A stretch of 64,000 nt of DNA from Aphrophora alni (GCA_963513935.1 OY740777.1:11457092-11521091); one strand, 5' to 3'; positions 37,304-51,573 are shown, numbered from the stretch's first letter. Notes: a model not told the origin generated them from the letters alone. A program made the numbers and translations.

Positions 37304-37680
37304 ACAAAAATGTCTGGTTAGAGTAGAATTGATTATTTCATTATAAATCAAATAAATATTTGCAATAAACTACTTTGAAAAATCAAGTACTGGAAAAAAA
37401 GGATTTAGACTGATATTTCCACCAAAAGAAACAACATTATTTTCCTGTTTATTTACAATAATATTTACAAAAACTGAAAAATACACCCCAATTTATTTAT
37501 TGTTTTAACTAATAAACTTTGAATTTTATAAAAGTATAGGCCTATAATCCATTTGGCCAGCCTTTTTTTACGATAGAGTTTTATTTTATGCAGCCATTTT
37601 GAAATGTTTGACCAACCGTTGAACTGGTTAGACATTTTATATTGATTAACTAATCGCTCTTCAAAAATCAAAATTTAGTT

Positions 37681-37681
<1 letters not shown>

Positions 37682-37712
<31 letters not shown>
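37682..37712. repeat. poly(T) run of 31
   Basis: Homopolymer about 380 bp right of the foldback element. Confidence 0.95.
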
Positions 37713-37849
37713 CAAACAAATTTTTTTTAACATCCACGATGAAATATAGCATATTTAACACAGTAAAAATTTGCATTTAATTGTGAATGTTTTTTCTCTA
37801 TTTGAGTAAAAATTTTAATATTTGATTAGTGTTTTTTTATGGAGGGGGG

Positions 37850-38280
37850 AGGTTGAACCCCTCAACACTACAATACATACTAACGCAGAAGGTAACCCGA
37901 ATGACATCCATCTCATATTTTTCCCAAACTCCAACAGAAGCCTATTAGAACTATATATTCAACATCTCTTAAATCCTTAGGGCCTACCGAAGTCATTAAA
38001 CCTCCGCCAAGCAAACAACTGGCGCAGAAAAGTGTCCTGGCGACTCCTTCCCATTGGTCCAGATCCTAACAGTTTTACCAACCGTATTTTCTTCAGCTAA
38101 AATCGTCCTTTTTACCCTGATACATAATGTATACCTTTCGACTTGGAAAATCAAACAAATACCTTTATCTAATCTCAGTATTGTCTTCCCAATGTAGGAA
38201 CGAGTAACTCTCTTTAGGTTGGCCTTTAGACCATCCATAGATATGTTCAAGACCGTAGAAAGGTCTTTGAGTACCGGCTA
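37850..38280. other. GC-richer non-repetitive segment with an 84-codon minus-strand frame
   Basis: The frame at 37996-38250 (minus) starts MNISMDGLKANLKRV and contains KTVRIWTNGKESPG. I do not recognise it. Composition is closer to coding or old transposon DNA than the flanks, so a decayed mobile-element gene is possible. Confidence 0.25.
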
Positions 38281-38689
38281 CCATGTTAATTTATATTATG
38301 ATATATAAGTTAACTTTTAATATTATATGAGTATCAACTATATATAACTTACAATAATAACTATTTTATAAGTTATAATAACTAAAATAAATTCACGAAT
38401 TATGTATTAAAATTGTAATTATAACAGTTATTAACAACAATAAAAAATTTAATTAAAATATACAGTCTAATGAATTCAAATATAGAGTATTTAAATTCTC
38501 CCGTCCATTCAACTTTAATCTAAACAGGTTTAAAAACCTTGAAGCACTCTATATCACACTTGATTTTTTTCTTTCAATTGTGTCAAAAACCTTTACAATA
38601 TAAAATAAGTAGAGAAATAAATTCCGGGAATAAATACTTTTTGCACGCATGACTGTGAAAGCGTTTGTAAACATTGTAGGTAGAGCGCA

Positions 38690-38890
38690 TTGCAATCTGT
38701 AATTTCATCGGTTCATAAGTATGTGCATATTTACCCGGTAAATAAGTATGTGATTGTATTGTGCCGAGTATATTTATGTGCGTCGGACCCGCAATGGTTG
38801 ATTGTATTGTGTGTGTTGCATCATAAACCCAGTTAACACTATAATTATACCGGCCGTGATCGTTATTTGCACTGGTGTCTTCATTTAGCA
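38690..38890. promoter_or_regulatory. candidate enhancer with repeated TGATTGTATTGTG
   Basis: TGATTGTATTGTG occurs twice, at 38751 and 38799, 48 bp apart, in a GC-richer stretch with CGTCGGACCCGCAATGG and TATACCGGCCGTGATCG. TGATTG is a PBC (Extradenticle) half-site. The 109-codon frame here has no recognisable domain and is more likely incidental. Confidence 0.35.
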
Positions 38891-38929
38891 CATAATTCGG
38901 ATGAAAGTTCATGATACTCTAACTATTTA

Positions 38930-40790
38930 ATACAGATAAATTCTAAACTCGACTGTGTTCTGCGTTTGTTGATCGTTTATGTTGAAATCTAGTTAGTGGT
39001 AGACAGATTTGTAGTGATTTTAATTCTTCAAACTGCTACTCTTTAACTAAAACTGTTATGACCTTGTAAAAAAGGAATTATTATACATCAAGGGGATTAT
39101 TTTTGACTATTGGTTCTAAGCTTTCAATTTAATGAATTTATTTTTCTTAGTACTAAAATGCACCAGGAAATACAGCCATCTGAAATTTCGACTTTTTTTT
39201 AATACTTAATATTTTGTAAACTGCTTAAAACAGAAAATTAAAATTTATAGGTCTATCTCTTCTCATTTATCAGGACGTTAATTTTGGTCTACGTTACTGT
39301 TTAACATTCCTAAGAGAGTGAGAGGCGACGGGCGTATTTTCGAGGACACGTTCTTATGCACTTTATAGAACACCACTTTTAAAATAATCCATTCCGGATA
39401 AACGATGTTTGTGAAAGAAAAAATAAAAGTTTTACAAGCATATTTTAGTAGAAACAATTTAAATCATGTCTTGTTATATATTTTTTAAATAATTTCCTAA
39501 AATTTATTATTCAAGAAATTATTAATATATGAACTTCATTAATTTTCCATCATTGAGGTCTCCAAGACAACTTACTAGTATAAATTAATTACACAATATT
39601 AAATTAAAGTAGAGAATGGAATAAAGTTTGTAGAGTAGTGAATAAAAACTAATACAACAAAAAACGTAATAGAAATTCAATAAAAAATTAATAAAATCTA
39701 GAAAATATCTTTTTCTTCAATTGTAATCCAAATGGCTTGCATATTATCAATTTGCTTGCGTAATCCTAATACCCCTAGAATAATAAATTATTGTTATTAT
39801 TCTTTATATATATAATACAAAATCTGTCAAATACAATATTCTCTTTAAAGTTATCTTGCCTCGACTTATAATACAGTAATTTATTCTTAAATAAAAGAAA
39901 ATCCAAACTAATTATAAGATAATCGGAATAAATAATTAAAATCATAAATAACGAACAAGGACAAAGTTCTGTAAATCTGTTGGGAGAGAGAAGCTTAGAT
40001 GAGGAGGGGAAATGCAATGCAAAATCATCCTTCAAGACGCAAAGAACAACACTTAGATATTAAAGCAATAAAAATACAATTCCACCCCCCATGCTCTTAG
40101 TTTTAATTGCTTTATAAAACCTCAGTGGTAAAATAAAGAAGGGACAAATGAAGGAATTACAAAGTAGATTGACTCTGAAGGGTGGCTGTGGAAGCAAATT
40201 AGGTGAAAAGAAAACAGAGACTGGGAACAGAAGAAGGGAATATTCGGGAAGAATTGATACGATAAGGGGACTTTTTTTTCTCTCCCCTCTTTCTACCGTC
40301 TGTGTTTAATTCTAAGATGGAGAAAACGTTAAAGTTTTTCTTTTGACATGAACAATTGTAATGATAAATATCAACCCTCTCTGTTTTAGTTCTGCCCTTA
40401 CAGAAACTAATCTTGCGCCCCATGAATTGTCGTGACTATCTAAGTGATGGTTCATTAGAAAGGTGACGTTTCTTAACCTCATTGCAACCCCTAAGATAAA
40501 TCCTAGCAATAAATGTGTTATTATAGCCTACAGTATATAAAGTAATATTTAGATTAGGTTTAAAGTAGAGATCACATTCAAATTATATAATAATTAAATT
40601 ATATTAATCAACAGTTGTGTAGAACTTTTACTAAGCAAAAATCAATAAAAAAATAAATAAATTTAATTAGTATTTAGTCTATAACTAAAGGTTAAGGCGG
40701 AACTATGAAATCATTTAATTAAAAGTAAAACTTATGACATAAAACCTTATAATTTCGGTTGGTAAAATCGTCTATAAAATCACACATTGA
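38930..40790. other. intronic non-coding stretch
   Basis: No gene or repeat recognised. Short frames at 39775-40035 and 40199-40509 overlap in different phases without domain resemblance. Confidence 0.4.
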
Positions 40791-40810
40791 AAGTGTCAAA
40801 ACGTATGTCT

Positions 40811-40838
40811 GCCATTTTCAATCCGCCATTTTGGAGAG
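40811..40838. promoter_or_regulatory. paired PHO-type sites with adjacent GAGAG
   Basis: GCCATTTT at 40811-40818 and again at 40825-40832, then GAGAG at 40834-40838. This spacing is PRE-like, but GCCATTTT also recurs in repeats of this window (15483, 36603, 37107), so it may be part of an old mobile element. Confidence 0.3.
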
Positions 40839-42780
40839 AACAATTTTGTTTTAATAGAAAGAATATGGATGGATGTGACACATTTTTCTAGATGGGCTTA
40901 AATAAAATTTCAATGCCGTTTTCACTGTGCTCTGTTGCTGTAAGCTACTTGTATATAATTCTAGAATTTTGGAAAATGTGGATTTTGAGTTCAAATATTT
41001 TCAATATGCGTTTATTAGCGCGTCTAAGCTCGATTTTTTTATGATTTTATTAACCGCATATTTATATTAAATGCAGTTAAAATTATAATATATATTAGCC
41101 TAACATTGGTTTAAATTGAAGTTATGGGAACAATTTTTATCCAAACAAACAACTTGCAATTTCAATACACTTTAATACAAATAGCGCAGAATATTACAAT
41201 TATCTTATTGCATAAATTAAAAATTCCAAATCTTGTTGATGGTAATTTCCTATTTTTGTAAAATTAATATACCGATTTTAATATATTCGCTCATATTTTA
41301 GAATCTAAACACAATTTAGTGATTTAATTGTCTGTTAAATTATTAAACTCAACTGAAAATAACCGCATAAATATCAAATTTCTTTTATGAAACGGAAATA
41401 GTCTTCATTTGAAGAGGTGAAATATATTTTGTCAAATTTAAAATCTAACTTAAAGTGAAGTGAAGGTTTTAAATTGGTTGCAAACTAACTAAACTACACT
41501 TCCGATTTATTATTTATTGTCTTGACACACATGCATGATTGCTAAGCAGTTTATATAGCCTACATTTCAAAACAACTAAATTCACAGTTTACTCTATTTG
41601 TTCCAGTGGCAAGTATCTATATAATATTGTACGAAAATTACTTTAAACAATAAGTACATTATTTTATGTAGGAAATAATAAAAACATTAAATGGAGAAGC
41701 AATGCAACTTGTTAATAAGTAAAATATTTAGTAGATTAATGTTGTTGTGTAGAGAAAAAGGCGTCTTCAATGAAAGTCTTCGGAAAATTGCGTAAATATT
41801 GATTTTAGTTTAATTAATAGATATGCTATTAAGGATGAAGTTTTCCGTTTTTCGTACGTTTTCCTACATATTCTTTATCCATAATAGTTAAGACGAAAAA
41901 CTCTACCAAAATCACGTTTATTTATCTGATACAATTTATATAGATTTAACCGATTCAAAGTAGTAAATTTTATTAGAAAAAAACTTACGGTTGCTTTTTC
42001 TACGGACGAATTAAAATATACATTTTAAATATATACAGATTATTAAGAAATAAACATTATTCAATTTATGTAATCAATTGTTACAATATTTTACGAAACA
42101 ACATTTCTTCGTCAATTGCCGAGTTGTAAGTAACAATACAAATTCCTCTGTCACGACACAAACAATACAATAAAATTATGAATTATGATGAAAACCTTTT
42201 CTTAATTAACAGCTTCTTAGTTTGAGGGAGGTTTTCTTGGTCTTGGATTGGTTTATTACAAGAGTAATTACGTAAGGCATGTCCAACTCGTAATTAAGAA
42301 GGATGGCGTAAGGACTGCACTTCGAAGGGGTTGGTTAAGTCGGACAGTATTTTAAGGAAGTTTAGGAGGGTAGGAACTACTACATTGTAATCAACTGAAC
42401 GTTGTTTGGATTGTTTATCTTTAAATTAGTGATTTTAATATATTTTTACTGTTGCAATTTGTGTCATTCAATAATAAATAACCATTTTGATTTACAGGTG
42501 AAAAAATCTAAATTTACAAATTTTTTTTCTTACAGATGTTTTTGCTGAGAGTCTAGTTGATCTATTATTGGATAGATGGTTTTGTGAGAGGTTCCAGATT
42601 TGATAAAATGTTACTGCTTTGGCTCAGCATGGTGATTGGAAGCGAAATCTATTTGACGAAGAAAGAACTATAATGAGGGGAAATGTATGCACTGAAAATC
42701 TGCTGAAACGTTCTACCAACCATAGTTCACGGGCTATTGAGCCTTAAAATGATTATTTATTTAACTTAAAAACACATGGA

Positions 42781-42880
42781 AGGTTGAAGATAATGGCTCA
42801 GTTGGTAAAGGTAATCTCTCACCTCAGACTTATGTGAATGAGAGAATTCTTGTATAGTTTGAGTATGAACGTGTTCATAA
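42781..42880 (+). mobile_element. tRNA-like SINE head
   Basis: ATAATGGCTCAGTTGGTAAA is an excellent tRNA-type A box (TGGCTCAGTTGG). The B box is not clear and the sequence does not fold as a tRNA, so this is read as a truncated or decayed tRNA-derived SINE. Confidence 0.45.
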
Positions 42881-45261
42881 GTTATATTGTTGGGTTTTAA
42901 AGCACATTTACTTATATTATGCTAGAGAATAGATTACAAAGTAAAATCATTAAGTGACTATATAATATGTACATACAGAATGTTCCAAAAGTACGGGACC
43001 TCTTTCGTATTTTCGAACTTTATGATTTATGTTAATAAAACAAAATTGTCTATATGAAATTGGTTGTTCGGTTTGACATTTTTTAAAACAGGTCCTATTT
43101 ATTCAAAGACAATCACAAAGTTTAAATTTTCAATTTAAATCCGTTCAAAAATTACGCACAGGGTCTCATACTTTTGAAGCACCGAGTAGACTACATATAT
43201 GATATTAATAAAAATAATAATAGTCTAACAATAAAAACAAAAATTGCGTATGATTTCTACAAACTTTCATTTTTGAGATGGTTTTTTTTTTCTTATGAAG
43301 TACGATGTTTTTAAACTAGTTTGGTCATTTGTCTATTATAGATTTTCCCTGAGTACAAAAATTCCATTTTCAAAAGCTTCCACAAATCCTAAACCCTATT
43401 ATATCATTGTTTTAAAATTATTCCTCTTTCCTACTTAACAACCTGTTTGTTAAATTCCTAATATATTTAATAAAATATCTATTATTTACGAAAAACAACA
43501 TGAATATTAGCGACAATGGTTGGTACGAATATTACTTATATTTTATAAAATAATCGATTTTTCACCACTAAACCGATTACTATCGGCCTTCACTCACAAC
43601 AATCGTTTTACAAATGCCAACTACTCTAAACTGACATAATCCTGTTCAAAAGAACAATATAAACTCGACATATTCATTTAGAATAACGAGGGGGAAACTA
43701 TGCAGTTTTAATCCATGTAACCGCGAATTAAAATAATGAATAGTTAACTTAAACCCTTAGTATAATCTATGTACTGCATAATTATATACTTCACTTCTAG
43801 GTAAACATTTCAAAACAGCGACCAATAGTTAACTATACCGGGATTTTGCATGAACATACTTGTTTGAATTTAAATTTTCAATTAAAGTTGAACTGAATAA
43901 GCGTAATAAAACGTAAGGTTATCGATAATGGTTAACATGCTACCGTTTGGCCGTGTTCCCAGGCTGAATATATGTCACGATTTGTTTAGTAATCAGAAAA
44001 GTTCCCCTTTTCAAACATTCCACTTTGTACATTTAAAAGCTGGTTTTAAGTTACTCATTCTTAAGTTTGTACGTAGATTTGAACGCCAATTTAATGTCGT
44101 CTAGAAATTACCTGTTCAATAATTAAAGTTACGCAACGATCGCCTACTTTAAATATTACAAGAGAAAGGCGAAGAGAGTTGAAAGCTTGGACAGAAAATA
44201 GTTGTTATTGAAAAATTATATTTCGTTGAAATATGTTGAACAATAATTAATTAATATTGTAATTTTAAATTTGTACATTTAACTTTTTTAAATCACAGTT
44301 TGTATTCTAATTAGTTAATGGTATTTCAGAATTAACAGATCATTAATTAAAAGTTATAACAATATTGCCTACTTTAAATACTGTGAATTAGAATTAATGC
44401 GAATACTGCAAATTTAATGTTGGAATAGACAAATAAAATTTCTTAACTGTTCTAAAATATTAATTGTTTATCGAAATAAGACCAATGTTTTTCAAAATAA
44501 TATATTAAGTAAACAAGCAACATATAAATATATAAATTGGTCCTAATAAACATAGAACTAAAAAACTATTACAGTAACGACCCAAGAAGGAAAGCTTGAA
44601 CAAGGGGACAAATAAGATTATACCTACTTTGACCATGCGAGTAGGATTTGCCCCTCCTTAACCCCCTGGGAAGGGCAAACTACCCCACAAACCACAACTG
44701 CCTGCAATGATGGATGACTAAGCAGAACACTTTACTCGGCCCTGATCTTTTAACAAAATTAAACTAAGATAGAATTAGGAATTACTTAGGTCATGTTGGA
44801 GATTAAGATATAACTTCACAGAAGATTGAATATTCAGCTTGTTTATTTGGTATTACTGTGTACTTAACAAAATTGAATTATGGATCTTTCGTTAAGAATG
44901 ATTTATCGTACATCTAATACGGAAATATGTAAGATGTATTGTTAAGTAATATAATATTATATTTATAAGATACATAACTAAAATATAATGAAAAATCGAT
45001 TTAAGGCATATAAATGTATTTTACACTACAGTTTTAGAAGATTTTATGCCTTCAGTTTGTTTATTTTGAAAGAGGACTTTAATATATCTATAATAAGTTA
45101 AACTTAATATCTGTACTATTAAACGTTTTAAATATAGCACATGATAAAAGTAAGGTGAAAGTTTTAGTTTATTAAATCAGTACTTTATAAAGTATTTGTT
45201 GATTAACATATAAAATAATCTCAATTGCATTACACTTACGTTAAAAAAATAAAATTAGCGC

Positions 45262-45287
45262 CTGATGATGAACGGTAGTCCGAAACG
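45262..45287 (+). other. hammerhead-like motif
   Basis: CTGATGA, T, GAAC, loop GGTA, GTCC, then GAAACG. Three of four stem positions pair. Same layout as at 23561 and 48978. Confidence 0.4.
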
Positions 45288-46269
45288 CGAGACTATTTAA
45301 ATATTAGGCAGAAATCTAAGTAAAGATATTCAAATTATAATAATTTAACAATTACATATGTGACATATTGTTTAATAATTGATTTTAGTAAATTTGTATC
45401 TATATTAGTAAAAAGTGTATATCGTTTAATAATGATATCTTACAATTATAATAAAGATATTAATAATTTTAAAAATATAACAATGAAGAAGGACTGTTTA
45501 ATATACGATACTAAAGACAATTATGCACACAATTTATACGTTGATTATAGTCTACATGATTCAATATTATAATTATAAAATTTATAATTTCTGATAAATC
45601 TGAAAAAACAAAATAGCCATTTCTGCTTACCTGGAGACTAACGCACGAAAACCTAACCTAAAAAAACGTGAATAGAGATCCTTTCTGGGTGAAGTTGTAC
45701 AATATACTGGTTGACAGGTGCCCCGGTGCCGAAACAGAACCCAGGTGAAAGTTCAAACTAAAAGCTACGGTCCATAACAACAAAATTGAGTTGGAACCGC
45801 GACTCTATAATTTTTCAACACTGAAATGGCTCCTATGCGTGGGCGGATTCTCATTAAATACATTTCTTCTTTATCCGATCCACAGTCGTGTCCATGGATC
45901 AGAATATTGTACAGGAAATCTCACGATTTTAAAGAATTTTAAAGTACTTTTATACTATATATCCTTTAATTTTTATGTATTTAAATTTTGTTTAAAACCG
46001 TTCAATTAAATATCTTCATTGGTTAATTTTAGATGTTAAATTAATTAGATGTTAATTTTAGATTTTACTTTGTATTATGTAATAGACATGGATTTGAGAG
46101 TGGTAATGATATCGAGAAAAACAGTGGCAAAATAATTAAATATTAGAAAATGACGAATAATTTTTATTCTTCAATATTTTTAATCACTTCATAAGAAAAC
46201 AAAAAAACTTATCAAATAAATAATTCAACGAGTGATCAAGTGGAGAATATTAAAGCATAAAGTTTTTTT

Positions 46270-46690
46270 TAAGTGTTGACTTCTTTTCTATCCTAGCATT
46301 GAAGTTCCTTAATGCACAAAGTGTTAAAGTAGGCTATAATACATAACATTAAAAAATATAATTGATTCTTTACTCATATAAGGTACACAATTTTGGTCAC
46401 AGATTGTAATAAACATACAATTTTCTATGCTTAATTATAAAGTAGAAATTATGAATTATTGTTTTATGAATAATTTATTTTAATAAATTGACTTATTTTT
46501 TATCCTATCATTGATGTTTAGAAAGCACATAGTGTTTAAAGTAGGCAATAAGATTTCAGAATATAATTGATTCATTACTGATATAAGGAACAGATTGGTG
46601 TTTTTCACAGATTGAACTAAGCAGAATATTTTTCTGTGCTTAATTATAAAGTATAAATTATCAGTTATTGTTTTAGAAATAATTTATTTA
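46270..46690. repeat. tandem duplication, period about 212 bp
   Basis: TATCCTAGCATTGA at 46289 recurs as TATCCTATCATTGA at 46501. Both copies continue with AAAGTAGGC, ATATAATTGATTC, ATATAAGG, CACAGATTG and TGCTTAATTATAAAGTA. Confidence 0.88.
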
Positions 46691-46699
46691 ATTTTATTT

Positions 46700-49600
46700 T
46701 AAGGTGGACATTTATTCAAAAGAGACTACATAAATTGTACGAGCATTCCCATCTGGCTTAACAACAAAAACAAAGAATGTGTATAAGAGGACAAAATTAA
46801 AAAAAGAAACAGAATTAATACCTTATTTAAAAGAAACACATCTGTTATGTTTGGCCAAGTGTAAAACTAATCCCGTTGAAAAAAAGGAATGAAAACAAAC
46901 TAAAGCAAAAGAAAGAACCTTTTTATTTTCTCAGAAACAAAACAGCTGATTTTCGTTAGTTAAGCCATTTTGTATTTGTCGGCTCAGAAAAAGCATTGGT
47001 TGTCACAATAAGTCAAAGTTTTCACTAATTAAGACCAACTGTATTGGCGCCATTTTTGTTTTCTGTCAAAATAAGTTTAAAGTCTGATTATTTTTGTGGG
47101 AAAAGATGGCTTCTAAAAAAAAAGGAATGGCGAAATAAACGAGCTGTATAACATTAAAATCTTGGTTACCTTTTGAATTTATTGAAGAGTGATTTTTTAT
47201 GAAATGTCTTTTTCTTAGGTTCATGTGTAGGCCTACCTAACTTTCGACCTTATAAGGAGGGGTGTGTGTGAAGGTTAGATTCGTACTAAAATTATGAACA
47301 GAAATTGTAACTTAATAATTTACAACCAAAAAAATATGGCTGCCTGTACTCTTGACATCGTTGGAAATTTATGTTCGACTCTACATACAAACATTTGAAT
47401 TCGTTAGTAACCTCTTTTGGAGGTACTACAAAGCCTCATTTTTTAATTTGGGCCTAAAAATGTTGTTATTGAGGGTCGTTTTAGGCTTAAACACTTGTGT
47501 GGTCTCTGCTCGGACAGGTAAAAATAAAGTTTAAATATTATTATTATTCATATAATATATATTTGACCTAATAAAGTACTTGTTCCAAAAAGACCACTAT
47601 TTTAAATTTTACCATGCATCTTTGTTCTTTTAACAAACTATTTAAACACAACCGTACAAAACTTTCATGACTACGAGTTTATATTCATAAATATATAAAT
47701 TTAACAACATGCAGTGATTCAAGCACATGGATGAATATACACTAAAGAGAAATATTTATTTGTAACACATATTAAAACATTTAATATTACGTTTTGCTTA
47801 AACAAAGATAAATTCAAATAAAAAATACTCCTTGTTAATATTTTTTACTACTCCTAAAAACTTTAAAATTACTAGATTATTTTTAAATTAAAATACCTTT
47901 TTATATTTCCTTGATCATTGAAATTGCTCAACCGCACGAAGCAATAAATATCGATAAAACTGGTTCTAAAACTAAAACCGCCATAACTTAATTTAAATTA
48001 AAGCATGTTCAATAAACTAAAGCTTATCTAGTAATTACTAGACTGTTAGTTAAGAAACGAGTCTGTAATCCGGGTAACCTGGCAGCACGGTTAGTTTGGG
48101 TTACTGGTCAACAAGCCGACAAGTTGATTGGTCAAGTGAATGTTAGTTTTTAATTGAAGAAAATATGAATGCTCACCGGTAGTCTTTTGATAATGACAGA
48201 AAGATTGAAGGATTTTACTTATGTAGCTTAATTCAACAAATTTGGCTATATAAATATGAATATACGAGTTTATAATCAACTCTCGAGTTATTATTGAATA
48301 GTTATAGAAGTAAAATAAAAATAAAAAGTATCTACAAATATTAACACGTTAGATATAATTAGAAATTGTATAACTAATTTATTTCCAAGACTGAGAATTT
48401 GGACATTTTTACAGATCTTTCACTACAAATACTAAACTGTACATTAAAGTTCCACGCAAAAATTAGGAATTTTCCACCTATTTAACGAATTTCTAAAACC
48501 CTGTACATGAGCACAAACCATAAAAGTTCATAAATTACGTAATCAGCTTCCTATAATTGCAAATAATAAACAATCGAATATGCTCCAATTTTTACAAAAC
48601 TTCATTACCTAATAAAGTCACCTATGTCCATTTCAATAAATAAATATATCATACTTTATGATCCTGATGACATTTCAATACAGATGAAAAAAAGTAATAT
48701 CTATATATGGACTCAGGTAGGAAGCAAACTTCGTCCTACGCCACCTACGTCATTTCTACTGGACCAATACAAAGACCAGATTACAATCATTGGTGCTTTA
48801 AACAAATATTATAAGACATAAATCGAGACTTGTCAATTACCCAACTGCTTCTGATATGTCTTATTGTTTACGATATATAGAGGTGATGCAGTGACTTTAA
48901 TGATAGACTAAGGATGGAGTATTAAAACTACACCTACCTTGCCAATTAAATAAGGAGAATTTCTGTGTTCTGCGCATCTGAAGATGATGAATTAGTCATT
49001 GAAACGTTGTCTTCAAGTTAGAAAGTGTAGAATTATTTAAAAGTGTGGTGGTGTAAAAAATGTTTTCTTTTATATGGTTAAATAGAAGTTTTTGAATTTT
49101 TTTCGATAATTGTTAAGGAATATTAAATATAATTATTAAAAAAAATAAAATATTTAAAATAGTATTTTTTTTCCTATTATTTTATTGAGGGAATAAACAG
49201 AATTTTAATAAGTCACTAGTTAATTTATTTAAAGAGACAAAACCATTTTAAAAATAAGACGTCTGCATAAGTATTAAAAAACAAAAATAACGGGTTTCGT
49301 TATTAGAAAATGTTTAGTAAAGATATTCTAGTAATTTTTATCATTCATATGGAAGTACAAATAACTCAATGTCCACCAATCCTAATTTTGAAAAACATTG
49401 ACACATATTATAACTGTACACATAATAAACACACGCATACAGAATATTTAACGATCGGTTTGCCAAACTTTGGGAGATGTTTCTGGAGACAGAAATAAAG
49501 AAGAAAATTTCTATAAAATACGTGCTTAAATCGAAATGCTTAAATTTTTGTCTGACCCTTTCTCTATTTTTTATACACAAGGAGGCACTGAGATACCAAA

Positions 49601-50290
49601 ACTTGCAACATATATTATACAAATTGTTTGTAGTGTACTTCAAAATCGGATAAATAATAACTTGACTGTTTCAAAATGGTGTGCATTAAAGCTTTTATAT
49701 TCCAAATATCAAGAAAACCATTGATTTCACAAAATATTTATAAGATACAAAATTTAGTGGTTTGATGTATTTTTAAGGTTAGCATATATAGGTTAAAACA
49801 TTAAGAAACGCATCCTTAGTATTCAAGTGTCAACTTATAAGTAGGTTAATCAGATTTCGTATGTAAACTTATGTTAGTTGTATAGGCCTATATAAGTGTA
49901 TTTTTCCATTTAAAATCTTTATTAAAAGCAAGCACAAAATATCAATTTTATCAAAATGGGAAGAGTTATAACACAATTTTGCTCCTATAGACTCAAAAAA
50001 GACATCGTTTCGTGTCATAAGAATAAAGCTTATTAAGTAGCCTATCATAGATAAATTTTAAATTGAACAATAAATGCCTTCTTAGAAGGTCAAATCTGTA
50101 AAAAAATGATGGTGAAATTATTGTTAAAATAAATGTTACAAGTCTCAGATAAAATACAAGAAAGTAGTCCTTCGGTAAATTAAAAAAAAAAATCATGTAT
50201 AGGCTATATCGAATGGTGGGACAAACATTACTGGCTTCATTTTATTTTTTACTTTATGTATTTGAAATCTTAAAAAAACATGTCCAATTA
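46700..50290. other. intronic non-coding stretch
   Basis: No gene is seen. GCCATTTT-type words lie at 46964 and 47049. The frame pairs at 49310-49724 overlap on both strands and have no domain resemblance. A hammerhead-like motif is at 48978. Confidence 0.4.
48978..49006 (+). other. hammerhead-like motif
   Basis: CTGAAGA, T, GATGA, loop ATTAG, TCATT, then GAAACG. The five-position stem pairs completely with one G-U. The sequence after it (TTGTCTTCAAG) resembles that after the motif at 16521 (TCTTCTTGAAC). Confidence 0.45.
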
Positions 50291-50300
50291 CCTATGGTGT

Positions 50301-50735
50301 ACATTCACTGTGGAATGATTTTAGGAACATACTATATAACATAATTTTAATATATACGGTAATATATTTGTATAAAACAAATTCTTTTCCATACCCTCGT
50401 TCAATGCTTTCCTTCTATAATATTATTTAAATAGACGATAGTTCCATAATGACTGAATTACAGTAAACAAGACGTATTTTCGTACATTTCAAAGCAACAT
50501 ATGTAGTTTGTAAATAAAACATTCACTGTGGAATGATTTTAGGAACATACATTATACACATTAAAACATAATATATACAGCAATATATTAGTATTAAAAC
50601 TTCTTTTCCATACCCGCGTTCAATTCTTTCCTTCTTTAATATTATTTAAATATGCGATAGTTCCATAATGACTGAATTACAACAGTAAACAAGACATATT
50701 TTCGTAAGTTTCAATGCAACATATGTAGTTTGAAA
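50301..50735. repeat. tandem duplication, period about 218 bp
   Basis: ACATTCACTGTGGAATGATT starts at 50301 and 50519. Both copies share TTCTTTTCCATACCC, TTCAAT.CTTTCCTTCT, GATAGTTCCATAATGACTGA and GCAACATATGTAGTTTG. Confidence 0.95.
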
Positions 50736-51573
50736 GTATGAATATTCTTGTAAATACATTAAACTGATCTGGTTCTATTTGAATTGAATGCAACAACGAA
50801 AATGAAATGTAATGCTGTCCTGTAAGCAATACGAGTTGAGAGTAAATCTAATGAACACATTAGTACTGTGCAACCAACGGTGAATACTCTATAGTATTGA
50901 AACGGCTAGACAATAAATAAACTGTTTGCATTTTGCTGTAAAGGGAAAACCGTCACACACTACATCTAAGTCATGGAAGAATGAAGAATGACACTTGTAT
51001 AGAGCCTAGGTGTCACCCTAACATGGGATACATCCTTGCTTTGCATATTCTAAAGCGAGTACTTACACTAAATACACTATATACGCTACTTTATTGCAAT
51101 CGATATTTCCCCTCCATTCTCTTTCTCCTTTTCTCGTTCATGATCGAAAAATCATTAAATTATCCAACCCGAGTAAAATAACTAAATTAAAAGGATTCTA
51201 TAGTGAAATGGAGTCGGTAAACCTGTTTTAACTTCCGTTGGCTCTGAACTCTTAATGGATCCACTATCTTCGAAAGCGTTCATACTGATTCGTCATTTGG
51301 GGGGAGTCGATGAAAAGTACAGCGGAATCCTTCTTAGTATAGCCTATTCTTTGTTTAGCTTGTGTTCCAATAAAAAGAACGGTTTAGGAATATAGTTCTA
51401 GATATTGTCATCACCTGAAACTATAGTCTACTGATCTTAACTATAAGAATAATTTAACTTCATTTTCCCCCAAGGTATATTATACATCAGTAAATTTGTG
51501 GAAAGTTGCCTTGATACCAAAATCTGAAATTACGACTTCCTAAGAAACCGCACTAACATTTTTTTTTTTTTTA

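Larger units (their letters stand above)
41050..46260. other. intronic non-coding stretch
   Basis: AT-rich with no recognised gene. The tRNA-like SINE head at 42781 and the hammerhead-like motif at 45262 are listed separately. A GC-richer patch at 44620-44750 and one at 45630-45760 are not explained. Confidence 0.4.

Noticed and set aside
38583..38912. 109-codon minus-strand frame as a gene
   Set aside because: No recognisable domain, signal or family; it overlaps a candidate enhancer with repeated TGATTGTATTGTG.
42781..42880. Functional tRNA gene
   Set aside because: Good A box but no B box at proper spacing and no acceptor stem.
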